NCBI GenBank assembly: GCA_021904315.1
Contig: CM038911.1
Span: forward strand, 21,177,390 to 21,241,389
DNA length: 64,000 bases
Origin: Sphagnum magellanicum
Taxonomy: Eukaryota; Streptophyta; Sphagnopsida; Sphagnales; Sphagnaceae
Reading direction: 5' to 3'
Shown: piece after piece, positions 1 through 11,810 of the stretch
How positions within the stretch are numbered: the first letter of the stretch is position 1
Layout: every line of letters starts with the position of its first letter
The notes under the pieces: generated by a model
What the model was told of the DNA's origin: nothing
The model's input: the letters and a program-made list of their open reading frames with translations, nothing else
The model's database searches: none
Position numbers and translations under genes: made by a program

Positions 1-3000
1 CAACCACACCTATATCCACTTGTCATAACTTCAATGCAAGCTTCTAGGTAAATTTGGTTCCTTGTTCCCATGTTGTCCAAAATGCATTTACATCAAATTC
101 GTTGCAAATTGCATCCATTTTTGCACAATCTCCTACTTGCCAATCAACTTGTGCCACAATGTCTCCTACCAACCCCCCCTCCCAATAACACCCTACTCCT
201 CCTACAACATCAAGGCAATCCAATCTTCAACCAATGCAAGCTATTGGGAATCACATACTGCATATAATTTCAAGGGTATCGATTATCACCTAAAATGGGC
301 TACCTATCATTGAAGTGCAAGTGAATGAAAGAGAATACCATATTTCACAAACAACTTGAGAATAAAAGGGGTCTTGTTGGGCCACAACTATTTGGCTAGG
401 TGAGAGATGTTCGTCCCTCATAACTAATGTTCACAATTTCCCCAATGGTTGTATGGTTCCATGCTTTTGTGCAAAGATGCAAAACCCCATTAAAGTTTAC
501 CTAGAGATAGGAGATTTTTTCTTTTGTGTTAACAACATGTGTCATTGTGTTGGAACCCCTGTTTTCAATTGGATTCAAACACCCCTAAATCGCCCTGAAG
601 TATGGCTAATAAAAAAAGGGACCAACCTAACATAAGAAGAGGTTAATGTTTTAACATGCATCGACTTCATACTTGTTGGGGGTCATGTGACAACATCAAC
701 ACATATTATTCCACAAACCCGATTTCAAGATCTTCCACCTGGGAAACATTATAGTTGGTGTCAAGGCAAGTGGGTGAAAAGGCACAATATCAATGACCAT
801 AATAGAGAACGAATAGCGGAAGCAAAGGTTTTTAATGCCAAAGTGCTAAATTTTAAGAACTTTGTTCTACCCAAGGTGGGAAGAGTTTACATTTTGCAAA
901 TTGATGTAGTTTGTGCATGGTTAAAGTCTCCCAAGAACCATCATGTTCATGCCCCAATTGGAGTTTTTGCGACCCTAAAGCATTGAGGCACAAATTTCCC
1001 CCTTGCAAGCATCTATATTAGATTTACAACATTCACCTTCAATGCAACAATGATTATGCGATACATCAAGTAATTTTGTCTATACGTGAAATGCAAAAAA
1101 TATTGAACAATGACCCCCTTTGCCCCATGAACTAAATTGCCATTTCACCACTTGCCATCACTTTTTCACTTTGCATATTTAAGTTCATTTTGGTTAGTAC
1201 ATGTTGGGGTCATAAGCACTCCTTCATGGTAGTGCCCAATTTTTCACATTATTTATTCTATTTTCAGTTTTCCTTTTGATTGATCCTAGTGGAAATTTGT
1301 TCCAATCTCACATCCATAGGGTGTAACTACTGTTAATGTTATATTTTTTGCATTAATTAGATATCATGTGTTCATGGTTGTTAAAGGTTTTAAGGTCCAA
1401 GGTTAAAGGTTTTTGGTTGTTGATCCATGGACATATTCTAGCACTTTACATTGTATCACCATTTTCATTTGGCAATGGGGGTGATATATGCACCAAAATG
1501 TGATGGTTTTTTCAACTTTGCCTCTTTCAACATTGCTCAAAAACAATTTTCTTGCATTTCTTAGAGGATTAGTCTTTTTTCTACAGGTCAAATTTGTTTC
1601 ACTTTTGTGCATAAAACTTATGAATCATAGTTTTCATTGTATAGTTATAACACCTTTCTTGTTTTTACATCTTGGAGGCAAATTTGTACATGGCCAATTA
1701 CGTGGTTGAGATTTGTTATCTTGTGAATGACATTTTTGCAATTGACAAGTTCCATAGAAGGACACAACATTCCCTAGAAACAATGTGAACTATAGTTGGC
1801 CATAGTTGTTGGATGAAACCATGGAATGGAAGACATGGCACAAATGAGGATTATCAATTGGAAGGTTGAACTTCATGACTACCATTGAGGTATTCACAAT
1901 TGAATTTTCAATTCAAAAAGATTACATAAACCTAACATATCAAGGGAGTGATACATTTTTTTAAAAAAAATTTATAACGATGGACAACACCAAACATGTT
2001 CAAGAATCTAATTGATGTGAATCTATGCCAACATTTTTTGAACATTTATAGGGTGAACTCATCACAATTGTTTACATCTATAAATGTTATTTACTAGTTC
2101 AATCCTATTAGTTTATTGTATGTGAAGCATTTTGGAGCAAATAAGGTTGTTTGCTAGTGAATAATTCTGGCATTACAATGCAAAATCAATCTTATGAATG
2201 AATTTAAATGTGTTTTTCTTGTTTAGTGTATTGATCTACCTCAACTTTCCCCCATTTTGCCTAAATATTATGTTATGGATGTACAATTTTAACAAGTATA
2301 AAGTAGAAAGTTTTGGGTCTAATTCCTTTAAATTTTTCAAAGTAATGCAATGATTGTAGTAATAGAGGGTGAACCGCTTAAAACATGTTTGATTCTCACT
2401 CATAATCTTCCAATTTGAATGCACATATATTTCAAAGCAAGTGGATTAATTAGTGATTAAACATCCGAACCTTAAATGGTTGAATATCTAGTCAATAATA
2501 AACAAGGAACATTTTAAGGCCCCCTTTAAATGAGGATTTTAAACCTGGATCCAAAATTCTAGAGACCAATTTCAAGCAAATTGAAGCAAATTGGACCTTT
2601 AAATTGGACCTTTCTTCACATTAAAAAAACATTTTTTTGTAAGGTACAATGAGTGTGTGTAAAAGCATAGGGTCCAATTTGAGGGACTAATTAATAAAAA
2701 AGTGAAATTCACATGTGAAAGGATTAGGTTGTCTTTGTTTTTCTTTGTTTTTCTCTTTTCATTTTTTTCATGTTATTTTCTTTGTTTCTTGTTTTCTCTC
2801 TATTTTTTGGTGTTTTTTACTACCAAAAGAATGGATGAGTGTAGGCACAATATATTGGTGGTCCTAGTTTTTACTGTGGCCATCCATTGAGTCATTGCAC
2901 AAGTGGTCTCATTATAACAAGTAGCTATTACACAACATTGGAGAATGATGAGCATGTTGTTTTTTTTTTCAAAGTTCCTGGACATGCCACCAAGAGTTTG
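1..3000. other. AT-rich intergenic DNA, no gene recognised
   Basis: Short open frames occur here, the longest being a 99-codon frame at 687-986 on the plus strand, but none shows a family motif I recognise. Codon use and composition match the surrounding AT-rich repeats. The frame at 687-986 has in-frame protein-like sequence just upstream, broken by a stop near 633, so it could be a decayed transposon-encoded segment. I cannot name one. Confidence 0.4.
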
Positions 3001-3121
3001 GAGCATATGAAAAGGCATAGTATGAAAAGGCAATTGGATATATGAAAAATCAACTTTTTGGGAATTTTTTGAAATGATGTTTTGACAATGTACAAGGTTA
3101 AGTTTTGACACATTTCGTGCT

Positions 3122-4267
3122 TTGATTAGGGTTGTAGGTTTAAGTCTTGAACTAAAAAATACAAACATGAGAGAAAACATCCTTATGGAAGTTATAGTAG
3201 TAATGGCTTTTGCAAGATTGGGTAGTGGAAATTCATTACAAATGTGTGGAGAGCTTTATAGCATTGTAGAAAGTACGACATCCATTATTGTGAGAAAATT
3301 TTGTGCAGTAATTAGAAAGAACTTGAAACCATTGGTGATACTTAAATTGACCAGAAACAAAATTAAAAAAATTACCATTGGTTTTGAATGTTTACATGGA
3401 ATTGCTTACATCCTAGGTGCCATAGATGATAATCATGTTCTAGTTATTGCACTTAAGGTAGATCCCAAATCATATTATTGTCAAAAACGTTTATACTCCA
3501 CATTGATTCAAGGAATTTTAGATGCAAAGTGTAGTTTTTGGGATTATGACTATGGGTGGGCAGGTAGTATTCATGATTAGGCTCTTTTCCAAAAAATAAA
3601 GTTAGGAAAGACAAGTTTTTACCTTACAAGTTGATAGCAAATGTTGCTTATCCAATTCAACCATGGTTCTACTCTCCATTCAAAGGTGAAAAAGATGGGT
3701 TTAGTGCACACTGGAATTTTATTCAATCAAATACAAGGATGTCAGTTGAAAGACCTTTTGGAATGTTGAAAGGAAGGTTTAAAATTTTACTCCAAAAAGT
3801 CGACATTCCATTGCACCCACATGCCGAATTTGGTGACAACTTGCATATGTTTGCATAACGTGCGCATTGCCAATTTGGATGGCTTTGATATGGATTAGGC
3901 TTTGGAAGCTCAAAGAGAAGCACAAACAAAATCAAATTCAACATTTGGCAACATCAAAAGAGCTGATTTGTTCAAAGTGGCTGAAGAAGTAATCATAGAA
4001 ATGAAAATGTTACAGAATCCAAGGATAATGGATGATGATAAGATTGACATGAAAGACATAGAACATCAACATGAAGATGAAGATGCGACAACCATTGAAA
4101 ATAATCCTAGTAAGAAAGTAAAAGAAAAAAGGACCAAAAAGATGTTGATGGAGGTTATGGCAACTCATGAACTTTTAGTAAAAATCTTCTTTGAAATTCA
4201 TTTGAGAAAAAATGGCAATCTTGCCTTCTTAGATACATCAGATTTTGGGTCAGATTGTGGTGAATGA
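3122..4267 (+). pseudogene. Dead PIF/Harbinger (DDE_Tnp_4) transposase
   Basis: Three consecutive fragments together read as a PIF/Harbinger transposase. The first (3,122-3,580) carries the block around the first catalytic Asp (GAIDDNH) and the second (DAKCSFWDYDYGWAGSIHD). It is cut by a TAG immediately after the second Asp. The second (3,631-3,858) is in a different frame and carries the third acidic residue in the typical SVERPFGMLKGRFKIL context. A third (3,902-4,267) returns to the first frame and encodes a charged tail that begins like the usual C-terminus. In living elements this nuclease cuts and reinserts the element. Two frame changes and the stop make this copy inactive. The terminal inverted repeats and target duplication were not located. 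The family call is firm; the outer limits are not. Confidence 0.85.
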
Positions 4268-7200
4268 CTCAAAGCTCATTTGTTAGATAACATGTAGTTT
4301 ATTTATGAAATGTCTGATTTGGACATCCATATTTTTGAATAAAACATTGGTTTTTGCAAATTATTGTAACATTGCCATGTTATTTTTGGCCATGGCTAAA
4401 AAATGTTCAAGGACATTGATTCTCTACCTCTTGTTTTGTTTTGTAACATCATTTAGAGTGATTGGTCTATCCAAAGGTGCTCTGCATCACCCCTAGAACC
4501 ATATCAAGATCTATTTAAAATTTTGGACTATTCACAATTTCATCAATTTCATTTATAGAAGCACTAATATGTTTCATCACATTTCCACTTTGGTGCCACC
4601 AACTATTTAATGCATCATAGAAAGGACATTCATGACAATCATTACTTGAAATCCCATTTGTAATTTTGTCATCTTTCACTATGAGGAAAAGGTTTTTTTG
4701 TAATTGGCCTTGCAATTCAATTTTTGAATTGCATCATACATTTGCAACTCATCGTATTTATCCATTGTGAGTGTTACCAGACAAGTTACAAGAGTTGCAA
4801 CTCATCATATATACTATGCAATTCATGACAATTCAATTAAAACTTTGTCATAATAACTCTTTTTCAACTACTATGCAACTCTCCTATGACTACAATTATA
4901 ATGTCATGTTGACATCATTTTTCATCCATCCATCAAAATTTTACATGTGGCACTATGAGAATTTTCATGATTTTTTTGAAATATTGATATCTATCGTCCA
5001 TTATGATTATTCATTTTAGATGGTTTTAAATTATGACATGTTGCATAATCAAAAGTTGCCACGTGGAATATTAATTGAATTTTGGACACAAATATATATG
5101 TACCTAAGTAGGTTGGTACATAACCATAGGTAAGTAAATTGATATAACTCCAACCTACCTACTTACTTAGCTACTAACCTAACTACTTACTTACTATTTA
5201 GGTAGGTAGAAAAGTAGGTGAATTAATTAAATTTGTTATGTGTTTTGCCTTTAGGGTTAAACTTTTATGAGCTCATCCCAACATGGCACATGTATTTTAA
5301 TGTGAGAATCCAAGAGGAGACACCTCCTTTATATAGTTTGTGAAATGAAATATTGAAGACAAAACATATGGATTACATCTTTTAGTGGCACCCTAGTTGC
5401 AATTGAGTTGTAATTATAAAAAATAATTTCCCATGTGCTTTTTGTTTGATTTTAATTTTGTAATTCATTTGAAATTTATAATTAATCATCTAACATAATT
5501 ATTTGGAATTTAATTATTTGAATTAAATACATGATAGTTAATCATCTAGATTGATTATATGAATTAATAAATATAATTCAGATAAATAGTTAGTTGATTG
5601 ATTCAAATAATTAATTATAAAAATAAGTATCAAATAATTAATTATTAGAATAAATATTAGATGATTAATTTTTTCAACAACTATTAAATAATTAATTATG
5701 TTGATAATTGAAAATTTTCAAATAAAATTCAATAATTACTCACCTACATTAACAAAGTTTTTTTAATCTAAAATTATTTTAATTAATTAATTAAATTTAT
5801 ATAATTAATTATTGAGTTTGAATAATTAGTTATTAGATAATTAATTAGTTATTATCTGATTTAATTAAATACTAATTAATTAAATTTGATTAATGAATTC
5901 ATATGAATAGTTTGTTATTTAATTACTTAATTAGTTCATGGTAATTAAGTATATTACATATTAATTGTTAATTAAAAAATTAGTACCAAATAATTCATTC
6001 TGAAATATTAAATAATAAACATGAATTTGAATAGAAGACATTGAGGTATATAAAAACATATTCATATGTACTGCTTTATTAAATGTTTAATAAAACATAC
6101 ACATTGCTTTTAATTTCAATTCTAAAAAACACTTTCACCTTTCATGAAATTCTATGGTTTGATATGTATGTATACTAACATAATATTGTGAATTCCAATG
6201 TAGTGAAATATTATTAACACAACAATTGAACATCAATCACAAAAAATAAGACTATAATATTTAATACATGATTTAAATTATAGTTATTTAGATAATTATG
6301 AAAATGAATTATTTTAATTAATTAAGTCAATAAAAGAATTGGCTTGTATTAATGGAGCATTTAATAATCTGGTCTAGAAAAGTTTGAACTGTATAAACAA
6401 TGATATTTATATGTACATATTCATAAACACTTTAATACACCATTCAATCCAACTGAAGGCCTACATTTACATTTTCAATGAATTGTACAATCTATAAATC
6501 TTTTAATAATATGAATTGCCACATAGTTGACAACTAATTCTAGATGAATTGAACATTCTCGTTCCAAAATAGTGGACAAATAATAGTTATGTAGTGAAAC
6601 CATAGTGGCACATTGTTATAGTTTAGTTATAAAACTAGCTAATTTAATTCACTTTTAGTTGCAAACAAGTTACAAGTTCCAAATGTTATGGACCTTTACT
6701 TAATCGTACAAGTGGCATGATCGTATGCATCAACGCCATACGCTAGTTGTAAAGTAGTTGCTCACTAAGCGTTAAAGCTACACCATTTGCAACACAATTG
6801 AGATTAACCATTTCGTTGCAACTTGTGATCATGGTCAAACTACGGTTGACTATTAGTGTATATATTTTGCATACATACGCCCATATAGAGTCCAAGTTGT
6901 AACTAATGTACAACTAAATTACAACTATGAAATATTTTGACGTGGCATTTTAATTATTAATTCATCGTATTTCCATATTATAATTGTACCTTAGTTGCAT
7001 AGTAACTTCCATGACGATTTAGTTGCATGCTAGTCTAGTCTTTGTGGACATGATTTCTCATAGTGTTTGTATTGTTTATAAATTGTATTAAATTTTTGTT
7101 TACAAACAATTGGAGTCTTTGAAAGAGTAGGGAGTGTAGTTAACATTTGGGTGTAAAATTTGACCCATGTATCCACCCTTGAAAGAGAAAAAAATTGGGA

Positions 7201-9226
7201 TCAAAAACCTTGATTTATGGATTGAAAACAATATTTGAAACAAAGAAATCAGAATTGATTAAATCAACAAAGCAAATGCAAATCACATCAAAACATTTGA
7301 ATTAAAGTTAGTTTTGTGGTCAACTCCTCTCCTTCCCCCCGAGGAGATGTGGGTTCAAACTTCAGGGTGATTACAAGGTAAGGTGGCTCACTTTTTGTGT
7401 TGCAATCCAATTTTTTACTGAATGGCATGCATTTTCATGCTATTAAATGGCATAAAAATGAATATTTTCCAAATTTGTGGCTAGATTTACATTACCAACT
7501 TCAAGAATAAGACATCTATAAAAAAACTACAACATATATACACCAAATATATGTTGGACTTTTGAAGTTGAAAAATATAGATTGGTTTACTATTTGCATT
7601 TTTATATACATGCATTTTTGTATATGAATTTTATTTGGGATATATTATAAGGAATCAATATATGATATGTTAAAATAAAAAGAACATATGTCAAAGAAAA
7701 TTGATTAAATAAATTTAACCCAAAAAAGGTTATGGACATTTGAATGGCTTAAAAAGAACCATATTTTTATAAGTCAGTATCATAATCATTTTTGGGTGGA
7801 TTTCAATTTTTATTTTCTTAACATGTACATTAAATTTTTTTCAAAAAAATTTTTCATATGGGTTTTTTAATTCATTAACCATTATGTAATTCCCCACTAA
7901 ATTAATGATATAAAAATAAACTACCCTTTTAACACTACTATATGGACTTTTAGGGAATGGAGCATTTGCGAAAATGAGCCACCTTAGCACTATACACCTT
8001 TCATTGTGGCCAAAGTGGTGACCTTTAATGGGGGAAAGGGGGGCAAGGGGCCCAATTGGCCTAATTTGAATTTTTTTTTTTTTTTGGTTGGTTTTTTAAA
8101 AACTTTTCTTTCAAAAATTCTCTCATAACATCCAAGTTTCAATTATAAAAAACAAGCAAAAATTATATCTAAAAAAATATTCTAGGGTTTCAATGAGTTG
8201 GAACTTACTTTGTTTCTTTGCATTTTTGGTAAATTCAAGCTCCATTTCTTTTTATAATGCACTCAGATGTAGAACTTCACCATCCACCCAAAATTTTCCA
8301 ACCTTCTCAGCCTTCTCACCTTCCTCATCTTCTTCTTTCATTGTATCTATAGTCATTTTCTTCTTTATTGCTTTTTTTTTGGGAAGGGGAGTTGATTTAT
8401 GGATTTTTTATAAATTCAAATTTTTTTCCACTTGTGAAGATGAGTGTTTCAACCTTGCATGACCAAAACTTTTTGTCCTCACTTTTAAAACACCATCATT
8501 TTGAACATTTCTAAGAACCAGAAATGCATTCCTTCGAGCAGCAACCTTGTGTGGATTTGCAAAAACAACAATGTCAACACTAGATGTGTTCAAAAATTGA
8601 ATGGTGGGTGTGCACTCAACAATGTCCTCCTCCGTCCATGAAATGTCTTCTATTTTTGCACAATTTCAACTTCAAGAACAAGTGAAAAACAAACCTTGAA
8701 AAATAATGAAAAACAATGGAAGAATCAACCTTGGACCCTAGTTTACATCTTGGTTCTCCAAACCATGAGCTCTCCTTCGAGCTCCATTTTTTGGTCTGGA
8801 CCAATTGAATTTCCCTCCAAAATGATGCCATGTAGATGACACCTCAATTGGTTTTGGATCCTCATATAAAGGCCTTGGGTCCAATTTATGGGTCTTGACC
8901 AATAGAAATGCTCCATTTTGTTGGACCTTGGACCCTCATCTAAAGTGGCCCTTAATATATAAATTTGATCTCCAACTATAATTGATATGGTTCTATGAAA
9001 CAAAGTGGACGGGAAAATTTTGAGCATTTAAAGGTTGAATTTGAATGATAACAAAGATAGTTAATATCCAAAAAGGTGGACAAACATGTCCCCAATGGCC
9101 GCATTAAATTGAGTTTAAAAACTCAAGAATAATATGTCTTGGAAGTTTCAAATTGTTGTGATTGTCGGCTAATCTTGGGTCTCATTTCATAGACCGCATT
9201 ATTTTCTAGCATGACAACCACATGCA
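4268..9226. other. AT-rich intergenic DNA
   Basis: No gene is supported here. Positions 5,100-5,220 hold imperfect runs of TAGG/CCTA with self-complementary segments. Positions 5,400-6,400 are extremely AT-rich, with recurring AATTAATTA-type words. A frame of 89 codons at 8,193-8,462 and its antisense neighbours lack recognisable motifs. Confidence 0.5.
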
Positions 9227-9392
9227 TTGACACATCAGTGCCACATCACAAATATGTGGATAATTGTTTGACACATTAGTGCCACATCATTAATATGTGG
9301 ATTAATTGTTTGACATGTCAACACCACGTCAACAACTAATACATTAATTATTCAACATGTCAGCACCACATCATTACCATGTCAAATGCTAT
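9227..9392. repeat. Short tandem repeat, unit about 41-42 bp, four degenerate copies
   Basis: Copies start near 9,227, 9,268, 9,309 and 9,351. Each begins with TTGACA or a close variant and continues with a word like CATCAGTGCCACATCA. There are no unique spacers between copies, so this is a plain tandem array and not a CRISPR. Confidence 0.75.
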
Positions 9393-10611
9393 GATGTCAT
9401 AACTTAGAATCCACCCCAAAATGTGACAAAATCTGTGTACCCACACCTATGCACCCAGAATTTTGCACTTGTGCAATCGTGCACCCACAACCTCCGCACT
9501 CCCAATAACCACTCTCCATGACTAAAGTTAGGACATAACAGCAAAATGTTTGAACCATGGGTGCTAAGCTTTTGACATAATGAATGTTGCTTTTGATGAA
9601 GAGCAGCCTATTAATGCATGATAGCTCAGGGCAAGCATTTTGTATCAATATGTTACATGATTGTTTTCTTAGATGTTAAGTGGTGATGTGAAGCCATCAT
9701 ACTTAGTATGCTTTTAGTTGTAAAAATTTTAGTTGAATCTTCATGATTCATGTAGATGTTTTACTCATGAATGCTATTTTTTGAACTCACATTGGACAAA
9801 TGTAGAATTTCAGCAAGTGTTTTTGTCTCTTGTGCTATTTTGTTTTCACTTTACATTCTGAGCAATATTTGTGCACCTTTTTCATTTTTTGATTTATGTG
9901 CAAGCAATAGAACACGAAGCATATTCATTATGATATTTTGTGGTGGAAATTTTGTTTTCTCTTTTGGCCAATTTGGATAATGAAGCATACTCACACAGAC
10001 TTGCAATTTTCATGTAAACAAAAAAAGTAAATAGAAAAAATATTATAGAAAAATATTTGTATATAGCTGACTTTAATATGAGGAAAGTAAGACTTGGTTG
10101 TGAGAAAACTGGCTGTATTAGAAGAAAGAATCTACTGCCCTTAAAAAATATTTATAATTTGAAAAAAATATTTAAATATTCTTTGAATTTTTGAAAGAAA
10201 ACTGAACTAGGTAGTAAATTTGCAGTATATTTAAAATTAAAAAAACCACCCAACATTGGTTGAAACTTGACAGAATACACAGGAACTGCTCCATGAAATT
10301 TGCAAAAAAATGAACTCCTAGTAGTACACAGTAACACCTGGTGATACATTCTTCAAAATATGATTCACCTAATGAAAATATAAAGCACTGCCAGAAATTT
10401 TTTCAGTGTATATCTGGAGGGTGTGTTATCAAGTGGAATCTGTCCTCTGCAGATGTTTCATAGGTGAAATGTCCAATCATCGAGATTTGCTTTTCAAAAG
10501 GCTGTTTTTGAATTCTTTTGCTGTGATACAGAGTGGGTATCATGGAACAAAATCAAAACAATTCTGCCAGTCCTTTATGCAGGGTAACGCCTTTAGAGCA
10601 AGGTGTTACTG
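9393..10611. other. Intergenic DNA, no gene recognised
   Basis: Several short open frames occur on both strands (for example 9,397-9,648 on the minus strand), but none has a motif, a signal sequence or splice sites that I can defend. Confidence 0.4.
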
Positions 10612-10666
10612 AAATAAGTGCTCGACGTGACGTTCCCAAAATAAGGTCCAAGAGGGGCACTTATTT
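10612..10666. repeat. Perfect 10-bp inverted repeat (potential hairpin)
   Basis: The arms AAATAAGTGC (10,612-10,621) and GCACTTATTT (10,657-10,666) are exact reverse complements separated by 35 bases. The spacer contains GACGTGACGTTC, which resembles a bZIP-type ACGT core. This lies about 1.1 kb upstream of the NFRKB-like start and could be promoter-proximal or a repeat relic. Confidence 0.5.
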
Positions 10667-11111
10667 TGGCTACACTCCATTCGGACGGCATTAAACCCTC
10701 TCCCACCGTACATTGGTTTCCAGTCTCTTCTTGAGACAAGGAGCCAATAAACAAATTACAAAAGAGAAGAAGAACTTGAAATAATGATATCAAATAATGA
10801 CAATTATGCTAGTCTTTCTCCTTTGGAAAAGGAAGAGAAGGAGAAAAGAAAAGAAACCTAAGACTTAGGCAAAATTTCTATTGGATGACTCAGATTATGA
10901 GTTTTAAAAACACCAATTCTTTCATATTAAATAAAAAAATCAAGGAAAAACTACTTCGAATGATGGTGAAAATGATGATAAAATGGAATAAAAAAGAAAA
11001 TTGGAAATCCACTTCAATTGTCCATCCATTCGTGTGCATGTTTTCATCCATTCGAATTTAACATCCAATGTGGTGCACGGTTTTCATCCAATTCAATCTT
11101 CCATCCATTCG

Positions 11112-11142
11112 TGTGCGGGCGGGCGGGCGCGCGGGCGCGCGG
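11112..11142. promoter_or_regulatory. GC-rich GGGC-repeat tract in the 5' region of the NFRKB-like gene
   Basis: A run of GGGC and GCGC words stands out from AT-rich surroundings about 0.7 kb before the likely start codon. A similar GGGC tract lies near 38,887-38,910, upstream of the small membrane-protein gene. A role in transcription initiation is inferred only from position and composition. Confidence 0.4.
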
Positions 11143-11728
11143 TTTCCACATCAGGCGACGACGAAGAAGAAGCGCTGCGAGGTTGTTGCGCCCCCGTGAA
11201 GCGCAATGGGGATTTGGCTGCCTGCAATTTGGCAACAGATGATGCGCCCGGGCAGTGCATTGCAGTCCAATTTGCGGTTACAATCCATCATTGATTTGGG
11301 CTTGGGAAGGGGGAGCAGCCGATAGGCACGGCGAGCGACCGAGCGAGCTACTCACGTGGGTGGCGATGGCGGAGAGGTGTGGTAGCCATGAATTTGTCTT
11401 TTCTGTGGTGGAGAAGGGAGTCGACGAAGACAGCGGAAACGAGAAGGTCGTGCGTTTCCAGGGGCGCCTGGTGGGGGGCGGGGCAGGGGGAAGGGGATGA
11501 TAGGTGGCGGGGTTTTCTTTCCAACTGCCGAGAGTGTGGTTTCTTTGCTTGAATTTCAGGGGTTCCGTTTGCAGGGCGTTAGGGTCTGTGGCTTGTGAGC
11601 GTGCAAATAGGTACCAGTGTGCTACGGCGTTTTCTCGGAGGTTGGTTGTCGCGTTTTTTCAAAGATCGAGGACACGGAGGGAGGAGGAGATTTTCGGCCT
11701 TTTCGAACTATCGGCTAAAAGCGCAGAC

Positions 11729-11768
<40 letters not shown>
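11729..11768 (+). repeat. (GA)n microsatellite in the 5' leader
   Basis: About twenty GA dinucleotides precede the chosen start codon at 11,811. GA/CT runs are common in plant 5' leaders. The long open frame runs through this tract as alternating Arg-Glu, so an upstream start at 11,595 cannot be excluded, but the tract looks like leader DNA. Confidence 0.8.
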
Positions 11769-11770
<2 letters not shown>

Positions 11771-11810
11771 GCTTGGGAGAATTTACCGAGTCGGAGAGAA
11801 GCGCTTGTCC

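Noticed and set aside
7318-7375. B-box-like GGGTTCAAACTTC with a preceding GTGGTCAA word, resembling a tRNA or tRNA-derived SINE
   Set aside because: No cloverleaf stems can be formed and the A box is poor; at most a degenerate repeat relic.
9227-9392. Regularly spaced repeats that might suggest a CRISPR array
   Set aside because: Units are contiguous and degenerate with no unique spacers, and the genome is eukaryotic.
11595-11810. Upstream start for the NFRKB-like protein at 11,595
   Set aside because: It would translate the (GA)n leader tract as an Arg-Glu run before the family-like sequence; a start at 11,811 or 11,856 is more credible.
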